Assembly (NCBI RefSeq): GCF_013031405.1
Contig: NZ_WPZY01000001.1
Span: 124,001 to 188,000, forward strand
Source: Ruegeria sp. HKCCD8929
GTDB lineage: Bacteria > Pseudomonadota > Alphaproteobacteria > Rhodobacterales > Rhodobacteraceae
Reading direction: 5' to 3'
DNA: 64,000 nucleotides
Shown here: positions 63,565-64,000 of the stretch, piece by piece
Numbering within the stretch: position 1 is the stretch's first letter
How the letters are laid out: the number at the start of each line of letters is the position of its first letter
The notes under the pieces: generated by a model
The model's database searches: none
Told to the model about the DNA's origin: nothing
What the model saw: only the letters and a program-made list of their open reading frames with translations
Position numbers and translations under genes: made by a program

Positions 63565-64000
63565 TCAAAGCGTGATGCGGAACCGCGCGAACCCGTCGGG
63601 GCCGTCGCCTGCGCGCTCGATCTGCATGCCCTCCAACTGATCCATATAGTCCTCGGCCTTGGGTCCGGTGTCGAACAATACCGAGGTGCCGTCCAGCGGT
63701 GCAAATCGCCAGTTGCTGTCTGCACGCGGACTGATTGTGCCCTGCTCGACGATGTAGCGCACGATCACGTCGCGGTTGGTGTCGGGGCCTTCGAACACGG
63801 TGGTCTCGGGCGAAGCGCCCGGGAAGTTGCCGCCGCCGCCTGCGCGGTAATTGTTGGTGGCGATGATGAACTGCTGATCCGGGTCGACGGGCTGGCCATC
63901 GTAGGTCAGGTTCACAATGCGGCTGGCCTCGGGATTGATGAGATTGCCTTTGGGATCGTATTTCGACGGCTGCGAAAGGTCGATCTGGTACTCGACCCCG
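63565..64000 (-). CDS. cpdB: 2',3'-cyclic-nucleotide 2'-phosphodiesterase/3'-nucleotidase, C-terminal part
   Basis: The frame is open to the window end, so only the last 145 residues are seen; a GTG at 63915 is internal. LIDPTY-like features of the CpdB/5'-nucleotidase C-terminal domain are present: EYQIDLSQPSKYDPKGNLI, VNLTYDGQPVDPDQQFIIATNNYRAGGGGNFPG. This periplasmic enzyme family scavenges phosphate and nucleosides from nucleotides. The catalytic metallophosphatase domain lies outside the window. Confidence 0.85.
   Translation of the reverse strand, partial: GVEYQIDLSQPSKYDPKGNLINPEASRIVNLTYDGQPVDPDQQFIIATNNYRAGGGGNFPGASPETTVFEGPDTNRDVIVRYIVEQGTISPRADSNWRFAPLDGTSVLFDTGPKAEDYMDQLEGMQIERAGDGPDGFARFRITL

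Overview
The window looks like a GC-rich alphaproteobacterial chromosome, most likely a marine Rhodobacterales (Roseobacter-group) methylotroph. This rests on the gene families and their order: lanthanide-type methanol dehydrogenase with its PQQ-associated helpers, glutathione-dependent formaldehyde oxidation, a pqqABCDE operon, a BioG/BioC-type biotin operon with BioR-like boxes, and a betaine-type (BCCT) catabolic cluster. No search could be run; names rest on motifs read from the translated sequence.

Layout. 1-3.8 kb: the end of an alpha/beta hydrolase, then a hybrid histidine kinase and OmpR-type regulator pair preceded by helically phased TTGAAA repeats. 4-9.7 kb: an unfamiliar three-gene locus built around a 1329-residue protein with an Asp-rich tract, cysteine-bearing tandem repeats of about 110-116 residues and a distinct His/Arg-rich C-terminus, followed by a small acidic protein. 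The arrangement resembles a toxin with its immunity protein. 10.2-16.2 kb: a seven-gene MoxR/DUF58/VWA/TPR/BatD operon. 16.3-21.6 kb: a NarL-type regulator, a FIST sensor protein, a hybrid kinase and two exported proteins. 21.7-23 kb: a class III nucleotide cyclase.

23.5-48 kb is the core: a quinoprotein methylotrophy region. Methanol is oxidised in the periplasm by XoxF (Asp-Tyr-Asp lanthanide motif), with electrons passing to XoxG and other c-type cytochromes. Formaldehyde is handled by S-(hydroxymethyl)glutathione dehydrogenase and S-formylglutathione hydrolase. Around these lie XoxJ, an MxaD-like protein, a rhodanese-like CLEDCW protein, two fused SoxYZ-like carriers, a SoxH-like metallohydrolase, a beta-propeller protein and a PQQ-associated ABC transporter whose parts match the Ped/Lut lanthanide-uptake type. 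There is also a second NitT/TauT-like ABC transporter, pqqABCDE, and a two-component system. A small soxY-soxZ-cytochrome-flavocytochrome cluster follows (46.6-49 kb).

After tRNA-Arg(UCU), 49.2-57.9 kb holds a LysR-regulated catabolic operon: aldehyde dehydrogenase, variant dipeptidase, a 561-residue protein of no recognised family, DUF3726, an Ldh2-type dehydrogenase and a BCCT transporter. It ends in a clear terminator. This is the best candidate for an undescribed pathway. 57.9-63.4 kb is the bioBFDAGC operon (minus strand, all junctions overlapping by 4 bp) with two BioR-like boxes in front. The window ends inside a cpdB-like nucleotidase gene.
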